Origin: Oceaniferula marina
Lineage (GTDB): Bacteria; Verrucomicrobiota; Verrucomicrobiia; Verrucomicrobiales; Akkermansiaceae
Direction: 5' to 3'
Assembly (NCBI RefSeq): GCF_013391475.1
Contig: NZ_JACBAZ010000004.1
Span: forward strand, 62,001 to 126,000
DNA length: 64,000 nucleotides
The translations under genes were made by a program, and so were the position numbers. Numbering within the stretch: position 1 is the first letter of the stretch; every line of letters starts with the position of its first letter. The notes under the pieces are model-generated. The model saw only the letters and a list, made by a program, of their open reading frames with translations, did not search any database and was not told the DNA's origin. This document shows positions 9,030 through 16,169 of this stretch, piece after piece.

Positions 9030-11069
9030 TTACCAGGAAGAAACCTTCCATTCCTCGGTCATCTCATCCGGAATGGCATCGAGAAATCGGGACGGTCGCA
9101 TCATGTATTCCCCGGTATAGCTCTTCGGATTGGTCATCGGATAGGTTAAATACAACTGATCCTTGGCACGGGTCACGGCGACGTAAAACAAGCGGCGCTC
9201 TTCTTCAAACATCTGCTCGTCCCCCGTCTCCAGGACGCGGCCGTTGGGAAACATGCCGTCGGCCAACCAAACCAGAAAAACCACTTTCCACTCCAGTCCC
9301 TTCGCCTGGTGAATCGATGACAGCATGACGCTCTCGTCATCTTCTTTGCGTTGGTTTTTCTGCGGATCTCCGTCAACCGATGACATCAGTGACAGCTGGG
9401 CCAAAAACTCCAGCACATCATCGAACCCCTCACCATATTCCATGAGCTGCTCGATATCCTGCTTGCGGTGTTCGTAGTTATCAAAACTCGCCCGCATATA
9501 ATCATCATAGACGCCCTCCAGGATGCTAAACAACATATCGGACGGGCGGGCGAAGCCACCATCCACCACCAACTCATCGAGCGTATAACACAACTGCTGC
9601 CAGCTATCTTTCGCTTTGGCGGGCACCCGGAATGTCAACATGATCGGCGAAAACGACTCCGGCACGCTGATCCCTTGCCCCAGCTCACAAGCCGACCAAG
9701 CACGCCACAGATTATCAGCGGTTTTATCTCCCACGCCTGGCAGCATCAGCGCCACCCTCTTGAAACTCACCTCATCCCTTGGATTCACCACCAGACGAAT
9801 CAAAGCAGAAACATCCTTGATGTGGGCCTGCTCAAAAAACCGTAAACCACTCGTGATCTGAAAAGGAACCTTGCGGCGGGTCAGCTCCATCTGAATCTCC
9901 ATACTCTGGTAATGCGCTCGATACAAAACCGCAATATCACTCGGCTCCAAGCCCTCGCCGATCAACTCTTCGATCCTCTCAGCCACAAATTCCGCCTGAA
10001 ACGACGGGTCATCCAATGGAACCAAGGCCGGAACCATGGCTCCGCCGTCCCGCACAGCCCGTAGCTCCTTTTCATATTGCACCCGGTTCGGACGAATCGC
10101 CGCATTCGAAAGCTCGAGCACTTCGGGGACACTTCGGTAGTTGGTTTCAATTTTAAACACCTCGGCGTCCGGATATTTTTTGTGGAACGATAAAATATTA
10201 TCCATGTCCGCACCACGCCACGAATAAATCGATTGGGCATCATCTCCCACCACCATCAAACATTGACGATCCCCAACCAATAGATCAATCAAATCACACT
10301 GGACCCGGTTGGTGTCCTGATATTCGTCAACCAACACATGCCGGAATTTCCGCTGGTAGAGACTCCGCAGATCGTCGTGCTGCTGTAACAACTTCAATGT
10401 CTGCACCAAGAGATCATCAAAATCCATCGAGTTGTTTTGTTTTTTTCTCGCCTGATATGACCGATGCACCGATTTGATCTCTTCTATCCAACGAGCCACC
10501 TGCGGGAACTGATACTCGACGACATCATCGATACTCTCACAAGTATTCTCGGACAGACTGAAAATCGAGATCAAGACATCCACCTTGGGGAAACGCTTAC
10601 TGGCGGCTCCACCAGTATCCAGCGGCAACTCCTTGATCACCTGCTTCATCATGGCCTTCTGGTCATCCCGATCCAAAATGGAAAACGACCGGGTATAGCC
10701 CAGGTCCTCGGCATGCCTGCGCAATATCCGGTTTCCAATCGAGTGAAAGGTTCCACTCCACAGAGCGCTGACATCGCTAGGAATCAACTGCTCAACCCGT
10801 TCGATCATCTCCCGGGCGGCCTTGTTGGTGAATGTCAACAAGAGGATCTTCCCTGGATCCTCCCCCTGATCAAGCAACCACGCTACCCGGTGGGTCAAGG
10901 TCCGGGTCTTCCCGGAACCCGCTCCGGCGATCACAAGTGCGGGGCCAGGTTTCGAGCGCACAACTGCATACTGTTGAGCATTCAACTCCGCCTCATAATC
11001 TATGCCGGAAATCCCCTGAGAACTCCCCGGCTTCGACCGAGCTGATTTCATCCGATACTCACGTGCCAT
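9030..11069 (-). CDS. UvrD/PcrA/Rep-type superfamily 1 DNA helicase
   Basis: About 679 aa with the complete SF1A helicase motif set: Q-motif region LNAQQYAVV, Walker A GAGSGKT, motif II DEYQDTN, motif III GDDAQSIYSWRGA, motif IV ETNYRS, and late motifs around SSIHQAKGLEWKVVF and RRLFYVAVTRAKD. Such enzymes are ATP-driven 3'-5' helicases acting in repair and replication restart. It is somewhat shorter than typical UvrD (about 720 aa), nearer to Rep. The track frame begins at a TTG (11087); I prefer the ATG at 11069 (MAREYRMK), with another ATG at 11051. I cannot decide between UvrD, PcrA and Rep. Confidence 0.9.
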   Translation of the reverse strand: MAREYRMKSARSKPGSSQGISGIDYEAELNAQQYAVVRSKPGPALVIAGAGSGKTRTLTHRVAWLLDQGEDPGKILLLTFTNKAAREMIERVEQLIPSDVSALWSGTFHSIGNRILRRHAEDLGYTRSFSILDRDDQKAMMKQVIKELPLDTGGAASKRFPKVDVLISIFSLSENTCESIDDVVEYQFPQVARWIEEIKSVHRSYQARKKQNNSMDFDDLLVQTLKLLQQHDDLRSLYQRKFRHVLVDEYQDTNRVQCDLIDLLVGDRQCLMVVGDDAQSIYSWRGADMDNILSFHKKYPDAEVFKIETNYRSVPEVLELSNAAIRPNRVQYEKELRAVRDGGAMVPALVPLDDPSFQAEFVAERIEELIGEGLEPSDIAVLYRAHYQSMEIQMELTRRKVPFQITSGLRFFEQAHIKDVSALIRLVVNPRDEVSFKRVALMLPGVGDKTADNLWRAWSACELGQGISVPESFSPIMLTFRVPAKAKDSWQQLCYTLDELVVDGGFARPSDMLFSILEGVYDDYMRASFDNYEHRKQDIEQLMEYGEGFDDVLEFLAQLSLMSSVDGDPQKNQRKEDDESVMLSSIHQAKGLEWKVVFLVWLADGMFPNGRVLETGDEQMFEEERRLFYVAVTRAKDQLYLTYPMTNPKSYTGEYMMRPSRFLDAIPDEMTEEWKVSSW

Positions 11070-11162
11070 GTCCGCAAAGATTAACAAGCCCCACCGCGAT
11101 GAGAAGCGGCAATATCAAAGAAATCCTGATTCTTAAGCTCCACACTTAGCGCAGGTAAAAAA

Positions 11163-11187
11163 ATAGCCACCCGCCATGGGTGGCTAT
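11163..11187 (-). terminator. intrinsic terminator of the Cys/Lys repeat protein gene
   Basis: ATAGCCACCC (11163-11172), loop GCCAT, GGGTGGCTAT (11178-11187): a perfect 10-bp stem. On the minus strand it is followed by a T-run (A-run at 11157-11163 on plus). It lies 28 bases beyond the stop codon of the gene ending at 11215. Confidence 0.85.
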
Positions 11188-11214
11188 ACGAGTTAAAATC
11201 TTACTTAAAAAGTA

Positions 11215-11505
11215 TTACACCAAGGTGGCCTCATCCTGCTTGCCGCATTCTTTCTTCTTACCACAGTCCTTTTTCTTTTTTCCTGGGCAGGATTCTGCGA
11301 GCAGTGTGGCTTCATCCTTTTTGTCGCAGCCTTTTTTCTTACCGCAATCTTTTTTCTTTGCGGAACAGCCTTCGACAAGAAGCGTCGCCTCATCCTTTTT
11401 ACCGCAGCCTTTTTTCTTCTTTCCCGAACAGCCGCCGTCTTCAGCCGCTACGTTCATCACAGCAAAGGAAGATGCCAACAGGAATGTCATGGTCAATTTA
11501 ATCAT
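11215..11505 (-). CDS. secreted Cys/Lys-rich repeat protein A
   Basis: A 96-aa product from the ATG at 11505 (MIKLTMTFLL); a start at 11553 would precede the signal peptide by 16 residues. The signal peptide ends at VAA, and the mature protein begins EDGGCSGKKKKGC. It is then built from three repeats, each a Cys/Gly/Lys block closed by DEATL[LV] (about residues 38-43, 63-68 and 91-96; the last is the C-terminus). The mature part is strongly basic and Cys-rich. It shares its mature N-terminus and repeat logic with the protein encoded at 14481-14996. Metal binding, polyanion binding or processing into peptides are all possible; no known family recognised. Confidence 0.65.
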   Translation of the reverse strand: MIKLTMTFLLASSFAVMNVAAEDGGCSGKKKKGCGKKDEATLLVEGCSAKKKDCGKKKGCDKKDEATLLAESCPGKKKKDCGKKKECGKQDEATLV

Positions 11506-11811
11506 GGTTTGTTTAGTGGTTTTGTTTAGTGGTTTTGTTGTTTGGAAATCCATCTCCTGATGAATTTCTCAGTTTAACCCCTCTTCGGAACAGCTCCATC
11601 AGGTGCTGGACTCCAGAGAAAAGGCAAACAGAGGTATGAAAACACCGCTGAATCCGGGGAGTTTCGCATCCATTTCAAAAATTGCAAAAAAAGATTCATC
11701 TTTCTGTGCCATCAACCAGATTACTTCACTTTCAATTTCCAGAAAACAGGATGTTCTCGAGAGCAGCTCTGTAACGTTTTTCGATACGTTGCAGGCCCCT
11801 GCTGTTTTTTT
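11506..11811. other. intergenic stretch upstream of repeat protein A, no gene seen
   Basis: It should hold the minus-strand promoter and leader of the Cys/Lys repeat protein gene. Two copies of GTTTAGTGGTTTTGTT-like sequence occur close together near 11508-11541. I see no convincing ORF or RNA gene on either strand. Confidence 0.4.
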
Positions 11812-12000
11812 TCAGCGGGCTTCCATACAGACAACGCTTCTGAGCCCCAGCCAGCTTTCACGGAGTTTGGCAAAACGCTCGAAATCATCAAACCCTTCAC
11901 TATGAGCCATCGTAGCAGCAAGGGCCATAACGATGATTTCACCGAAAAGGGCGGTGAAAGATGAACGCAAGGCAGCGCGTATGGACCGAGAATGGCTGGG
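11812..12000 (-). pseudogene. probable relic of an ISAs1-type transposase N-terminal region
   Basis: The minus strand is open for 63 codons from 12000 to a stop at 11812-11814. Part of the translation reads EIIVMALAATMAHSEGFDDF followed by ERFAKLRESWLG. This recalls the N-terminal region of ISAs1/H-repeat-associated transposases, which typically read '(D)IIxxAxxAxxxGxxxxxDIExFxxAKxxWL'. The similarity stops after SWLG, and the rest of a roughly 370-aa transposase, including the DDE residues, is absent, so this would be a decayed fragment. The identification rests on pattern memory alone. It lies within the accessory region just upstream of the glycosidase gene. Confidence 0.42.
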
Positions 12001-12079
12001 GTGTTTCCTCGTTCTTGTATGAGACCAGAGCGTGTTTGCTAAATCAAACCAAGAGGGTCCTTGTGGACTTGAAGGAAAA

Positions 12080-14353
12080 ATGAAGATACAAAAAATACTG
12101 ACTGGAGCGCTTATAGCGGTCGCCTGTATGGAAATGATCGGAGGGCAAGATGTGCTTGCTGAAGAAATTTCAGTCGTAAAGGATCAGGTAAACTGGGAAC
12201 AATTCCTTAGTCGTCACGACTTAACTTGGGAAACCATGCCTCGAAAATGGCACGAAGGCGCATTTCTTGGCAATGGTTTGATGGGGGCTGTCATTTATCA
12301 AGACGGTGACCGGGCCTTGCGTTGGGATGTCGGCCGCGCGGATGTGACATCACATCGCCGCGACAACAGTCGCCTACCAATTGGGCAGTTCTATCTTGAA
12401 ACAGCTGGAAAAATTCTGAGTGGCACCATGCGCCAGGATCTTTGGAATGCCGAAGTCACAGCCACCGTTAAGACCGACAAGGGAGAGCTGACGATCCAAA
12501 CCCTAACACCATCCGGAGAGAATATTATCGCCGTTGAAGTGACAGCCACCGGAGAGGAAAAGGCTGCCGTATTTAGGTTTCAGCCCAAACATGGCTTGGA
12601 TTTTCGCAACATGGTTCAAAGGCAACGCTTTCCAGAGGACAAACCAAACCCTCCACCCAGTCTTGAGTCAACCGATCATGGTCAAGTTGCCCTGCAGAAG
12701 CGGCTTGGCGGAGGTGAATATGCTACGGCTTGGCGTGAAGTAAAAAGCGAGAGGAAACGATTGGTTTATTTAACTGTCGCGGATGTCTACCCATCAGGTG
12801 AAGCAAAAAAACAAGCTCTGGAAACTCTCGACGAAGTATGCGGAAAGTCATTTACCAGCATGATAAAAACGCACCGACAGTGGTGGCATCAGTATTACCC
12901 TAAAAGTTTTATTTCCATCCCGGATACCCGAATGGAAAGCTTTTACTGGATTCAGATGCACAAACTGGCCTGTGCGACGCGCAGTGACGGCGTGCCGATG
13001 GATCTGCTTGGCCCTTGGTATGTCGACACCTATTGGCCACGTGTCTGGTGGAATTTAAATATCCAGATCGCTTACAGCCCAGTCTATACCGCCAATCACC
13101 TGGAGTTGGGTGAATCATTTACCAAAATGGTGGACCGGAACCGAAAAAATTTTGAGCTAAATGCCAAAAATATCTATGGTATCGACAATGGGGCTACAGT
13201 TCCCCATACCACCTGTTATGAAGGGCTTCGCGGTAATGGAAGTACGGCCCCAGATAAATACATTAACCCGGCTGACTTTACCTGGGGATTGTTTAATTAC
13301 TGGCAACATTACAAATACTCGATGGATAAGTCTCTGGTAACCGACCGCGAGAGACATGCTTTTTATGATATGCTACGCAAAAGCGTTAACGTCTATCTGC
13401 ACGCAATGAAAGTGGGAGACGATGGTAAATATCACCTTCCGGTTTGGATGTCTCCGGAATACGCACAAGTCGCGGATAACAACTACAATATTTCAATGTG
13501 CCGCTGGGCCTGCGGGGTTCTACTTGATTTGAATAAACGCTACCAGCTGGATGATGAGTTGGCACCAAAATGGCAGGATCTACTGGATAAACTGGTGGAT
13601 TATCAGGTTGATAAAACTGGCTATATGATGGGTAAGGATATGCCGATGAAAAAATCCCATCGGCACTGGGCTCATTTGCAGATGTTGTTTCCACTTTGTC
13701 AGGTGAACCTAGAGGATCCAACAGAGCGGGCACTGGCTGAAACGTCGATCCGGCACTGGCTGACGGTCGATCAAGGTCGCCAAATTTTCGGGTGGTCGGG
13801 CGCGGCAGCATCGTGCCTCTACTCACAGCTTGGCGATGGGAATAAGGCATTGGAATGGTTACTGAATCACCACAATCAGAAACGGTTTGTTATGCCCAAT
13901 ACGATGTATGTTGAAGGAAAACCGGTCATAGAATGCTCGCTCTTCGCAGCCAAATCCCTGCAGGACATGCTCTTACAGAGCCATGGAGGTCAGATCCACG
14001 TATTTCCAGCCATACCACAAATTTGGCAAGATTCTATTTTTCATAACTTACGAGCTGAAGGAGCTTTCCTCGTAAGTGCAAAATCCAAGGGAGGGAAAAC
14101 CCTTTGGGTCAGAGTTAAAAGTCTGGCTGGCGAACCGTGTGTTATACAGTCCAATTTTGACGGACCATTAAAGCAAATCGGGGGGCGAGTGTCGTCAGTC
14201 ACAAGAAAGGCCGACAATACATACGAGCTTGCACTGCAAAAAGGCGAGGAGATTGTTCTTTATACGGGTAAAGAGACTGACCTCGCCGTTCAGCCATTGC
14301 CAGGGGACTCAGATCTTAGCAATTTTTATGGACTGCCGGATAGGCGGAAATAG
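12080..14353 (+). CDS. secreted six-hairpin glycoside hydrolase, GH95-like
   Basis: A 757-aa product from the ATG at 12080, preceded by GAAGGA a few bases upstream; the longer frame from 12032 lacks a signal peptide at its start. The N-terminus (MKIQKILTGALIAVACMEM) is a signal peptide. The start of the mature part, with MPRKWHEGAFLGNGLMGAVI, matches the beta-sandwich entry of GH95-like enzymes, and the middle is an (alpha/alpha)6 barrel (for example MDLLGPWYVDTYWPRVWWNL split around residue 320). A late ECSLFAAKSLQDMLLQSHGG segment is also typical. GH95 enzymes cut terminal alpha-L-fucose or galactose, so a role in degrading sulfated or fucosylated glycans is likely but unproven. Base composition is AT-richer than the flanks, suggesting acquisition. 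Confidence 0.72.
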   Translation: MKIQKILTGALIAVACMEMIGGQDVLAEEISVVKDQVNWEQFLSRHDLTWETMPRKWHEGAFLGNGLMGAVIYQDGDRALRWDVGRADVTSHRRDNSRLPIGQFYLETAGKILSGTMRQDLWNAEVTATVKTDKGELTIQTLTPSGENIIAVEVTATGEEKAAVFRFQPKHGLDFRNMVQRQRFPEDKPNPPPSLESTDHGQVALQKRLGGGEYATAWREVKSERKRLVYLTVADVYPSGEAKKQALETLDEVCGKSFTSMIKTHRQWWHQYYPKSFISIPDTRMESFYWIQMHKLACATRSDGVPMDLLGPWYVDTYWPRVWWNLNIQIAYSPVYTANHLELGESFTKMVDRNRKNFELNAKNIYGIDNGATVPHTTCYEGLRGNGSTAPDKYINPADFTWGLFNYWQHYKYSMDKSLVTDRERHAFYDMLRKSVNVYLHAMKVGDDGKYHLPVWMSPEYAQVADNNYNISMCRWACGVLLDLNKRYQLDDELAPKWQDLLDKLVDYQVDKTGYMMGKDMPMKKSHRHWAHLQMLFPLCQVNLEDPTERALAETSIRHWLTVDQGRQIFGWSGAAASCLYSQLGDGNKALEWLLNHHNQKRFVMPNTMYVEGKPVIECSLFAAKSLQDMLLQSHGGQIHVFPAIPQIWQDSIFHNLRAEGAFLVSAKSKGGKTLWVRVKSLAGEPCVIQSNFDGPLKQIGGRVSSVTRKADNTYELALQKGEEIVLYTGKETDLAVQPLPGDSDLSNFYGLPDRRK

Positions 14354-14387
14354 AAAAAACTCCACCAAAAATGATGGAGTTTTTTTT
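14354..14387 (+). terminator. bidirectional intrinsic terminator
   Basis: AAAAAACTCCA (14354-14364), 10-base loop, TGGAGTTTTTT (14375-14385) with further T to 14387. It starts right at the glycosidase stop codon. Read on the minus strand it also ends in a T-run, so it can serve the convergent repeat-protein gene. Confidence 0.85.
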
Positions 14388-14480
14388 CGACAGTCCAAGC
14401 CTCCCACATAGGGGTGGCTGAAAGCAATAGCCCGAGCCTCCAATCAAGGGCTCTGCGCCCATGATTTCAAATGGAAACTC

Positions 14481-14996
14481 TCAGACTAAGGTGTCTTCCT
14501 TCTTTTTATCATCCTTTTTCTTGTCCTTGTGATCGTCACAAGTGTCACAAGCTAAGGTGTCTTCCTTTTTCTTGTCGTCTTTCTTCTTGTCCTTGTGATC
14601 GTCACAGGTGTCACAAGCTAAGGTGTCTTCCTTCTTCTTGTCGTCTTTCTTCTTATCCTTGTGGTCGTCACAAGTGTCACAAGCTAAGGCGTCTTCCTTC
14701 TTCTTGTCGTCTTTCTTCTTATCCTTGTGGTCGTCACAAGTGTCGCAGGCCAATTCACTATCATGTTTTTTGTCTGCTCCTTTTTTCTTATCGTCATCAC
14801 TTTTTTCAGTGATCAAGGCTGGATCATCTGCATCGTCACCTTTTTTCTTGCCCTTATCGCACTCAGTTTGAATCAGGGTTGCTTCGCTTTTTTTTGCACC
14901 GTCGCATTTTTTCTTTCCTGAACAGCCGCCATCTTCAGCCCCCAGAGGAAGCAATAATAAGGATGACGCCAGCATGCATGAGGTTATCAATTTCAT
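14481..14996 (-). CDS. secreted Cys/Lys/Asp-rich repeat protein B
   Basis: A 171-aa product from the ATG at 14996 (MKLITSCMLA). The signal peptide ends near PLGA, and the mature protein starts EDGGCSGKKKCDG, nearly the same as protein A. Next come two diverged blocks closed by SEATLI and DPALIT, one closed by DSELA, and then four almost identical 22-residue repeats of the form CDTCDDHKDKKKDDKKKED followed by TLA; the last ends in EDTLV at the C-terminus. Each repeat has a CDTC pair and alternating Lys/Asp runs, so the protein is highly charged but near balanced. Predicted disordered. Function unknown; metal binding or an extracellular ionic matrix are guesses. Confidence 0.65.
   Translation of the reverse strand: MKLITSCMLASSLLLLPLGAEDGGCSGKKKCDGAKKSEATLIQTECDKGKKKGDDADDPALITEKSDDDKKKGADKKHDSELACDTCDDHKDKKKDDKKKEDALACDTCDDHKDKKKDDKKKEDTLACDTCDDHKDKKKDDKKKEDTLACDTCDDHKDKKKDDKKKEDTLV
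14486..14749 (-). repeat. four 66-bp tandem repeats within repeat protein B
   Basis: Copies begin at 14486, 14552, 14618 and 14684, each starting CTAAGG on the plus strand. They differ at only a few positions, mostly synonymous C/T changes. They are contiguous, in frame (22 codons) and without spacers, so this is a coding minisatellite and not a CRISPR array. Confidence 0.9.
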
Positions 14997-15526
14997 AATG
15001 TGTAGTTGTTTTAGGGTTTGTTGTGAGCCCCCAAACACGGGAGCTCATCGTATAGACCGTAGCCCATATAAGCTAACATAGTTACCCTCTTTTAAAAAAA
15101 CGCCACCAAAAATCGAAAAAACAGCCAAGCATTCAAGACAACATGCCTCAAATTCCACCCTGGAGATCACGCTTCAAATGACTCGCCCTTCAGATGGCCC
15201 ACATCCATCCCACACCCCGTCCCATCTATAACCCATAGGCTTCCCTCAGCTTCCCCTTGCCTGACTCTATGCCGATATCCCCAGCCCCATAAGACCGCCT
15301 CCACACAAAAAAAATAAAAAAAATCCGGCAGACTCATGATCCCCCGGATTTACTTAATAAAAATTGACTACTTCGCACACGTAATACCATTTGAGTGGTA
15401 TAAAAGGTCGATCGCGGCACAAAGCCTCACAAGCGAATCTCGCGCCTCAGCAAGGCACATTCGTGAACAAGCCACAAGCGCTTCAGCCAAGCAAAAAGCC
15501 CGGGAAACGGTAGCGCTCAATCTGTG
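14997..15526. other. intergenic stretch, no gene seen
   Basis: About 530 bases. It includes the upstream region of repeat protein B, a C-rich part near 15200-15290 and an A-rich tract near 15305-15320. An inverted repeat ATACCA/TGGTAT lies around 15386-15403. The plus-strand ORF from 15336 has no protein-like features and overlaps the small minus-strand gene. Confidence 0.4.
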
Positions 15527-15552
15527 GAAATTGCAGCCTAGGCTGCAATTTC
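15527..15552. repeat. 26-bp perfect palindrome
   Basis: GAAATTGCAGCCT followed directly by its exact reverse complement, centred on CCTAGG. It overlaps the stop codon of the 75-aa minus-strand ORF. No T-run follows on either strand, so an intrinsic terminator is doubtful; it could be a protein-binding or recombination site. Confidence 0.8.
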
Positions 15553-15765
15553 GTAATGCTCCGCAATGTCGCGCAATATACGATCGCGACGGTCACGGGC
15601 ACTTTCCAAGCAGTGGGTCTTCAGCGAAAACCTCAGACGCTCGGATGTGGCGTCACTTTTGTGCACCGTCAGGTGGCACCACCACACACCTCGATTGTTC
15701 CACAGATGATGATTGGGGTTATCTTCGTTTACACGCAGAGCTAAGCGGGTTTTACTTTTAGCCAT
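15538..15765 (-). CDS. 75-aa protein resembling the N-terminal arm region of tyrosine recombinases
   Basis: Starting at the ATG at 15765 (MAKSKTRLALRV), the short protein contains NNRGVWWCHLTVHK and RLRFSLKTHCLESARDRRD before the stop. This pattern, an aromatic-rich strand followed by 'SLxTxxxxxARxxRDxIL', is typical of the arm-type DNA-binding region at the N-terminus of phage-type integrases. The catalytic domain is missing: the frame stops after about 75 codons and I see no continuation downstream. It may be a truncated integrase or a small stand-alone DNA-binding protein. The frame is open further upstream to 15969 but that part does not look coding. Confidence 0.45.
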   Translation of the reverse strand: MAKSKTRLALRVNEDNPNHHLWNNRGVWWCHLTVHKSDATSERLRFSLKTHCLESARDRRDRILRDIAEHYEIAA

Positions 15766-16169
15766 AATTCTAGTGATGTTTTCTATTTCTGTGTTAATGT
15801 CCGGTCTCTTCCCGGCTGACGCAACACTGTATACCTCAGCAATTCGCATACCGCAATATAAAAATATAATATTTATAAAGATACTAATGATTAGTGTCTG
15901 AATGGTCACACAATCAACTTGCGAGGGATTGCAGATCGGGGAGCTTTTCCAGAGAATAGCAACGTCCATGTGGGTATCTCGCTAGCATCTCAACCAGCAG
16001 CTTCTTCGATAGATACCGGAGGAGCATCCCTGCCCCGAAGCCCATTACTCGTGGATCGGCTGAAACAACACTCGAGAACCCTCATGGATCCGAGTCTGCG
16101 TTTGTGACAAAGTCGTCACACAGGCTGCCGCACAATGCCACTTAAGCATCAGGGCTCCGCTCCATTCAA
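15766..16169. other. intergenic stretch, no gene seen
   Basis: Roughly 400 bases, AT-rich near 15840-15900 (candidate promoter region for the small integrase-arm-like ORF on the minus strand). No RNA gene or supported ORF found. Confidence 0.4.

Noticed and set aside
14486-14749. Possible CRISPR array
   Set aside because: Units are contiguous 66-bp coding repeats without spacers, in frame with a secreted protein.
15336-15761. 141-codon plus-strand ORF
   Set aside because: No family-like motif, odd composition, and it overlaps the better-supported 75-aa minus-strand ORF and the palindrome.
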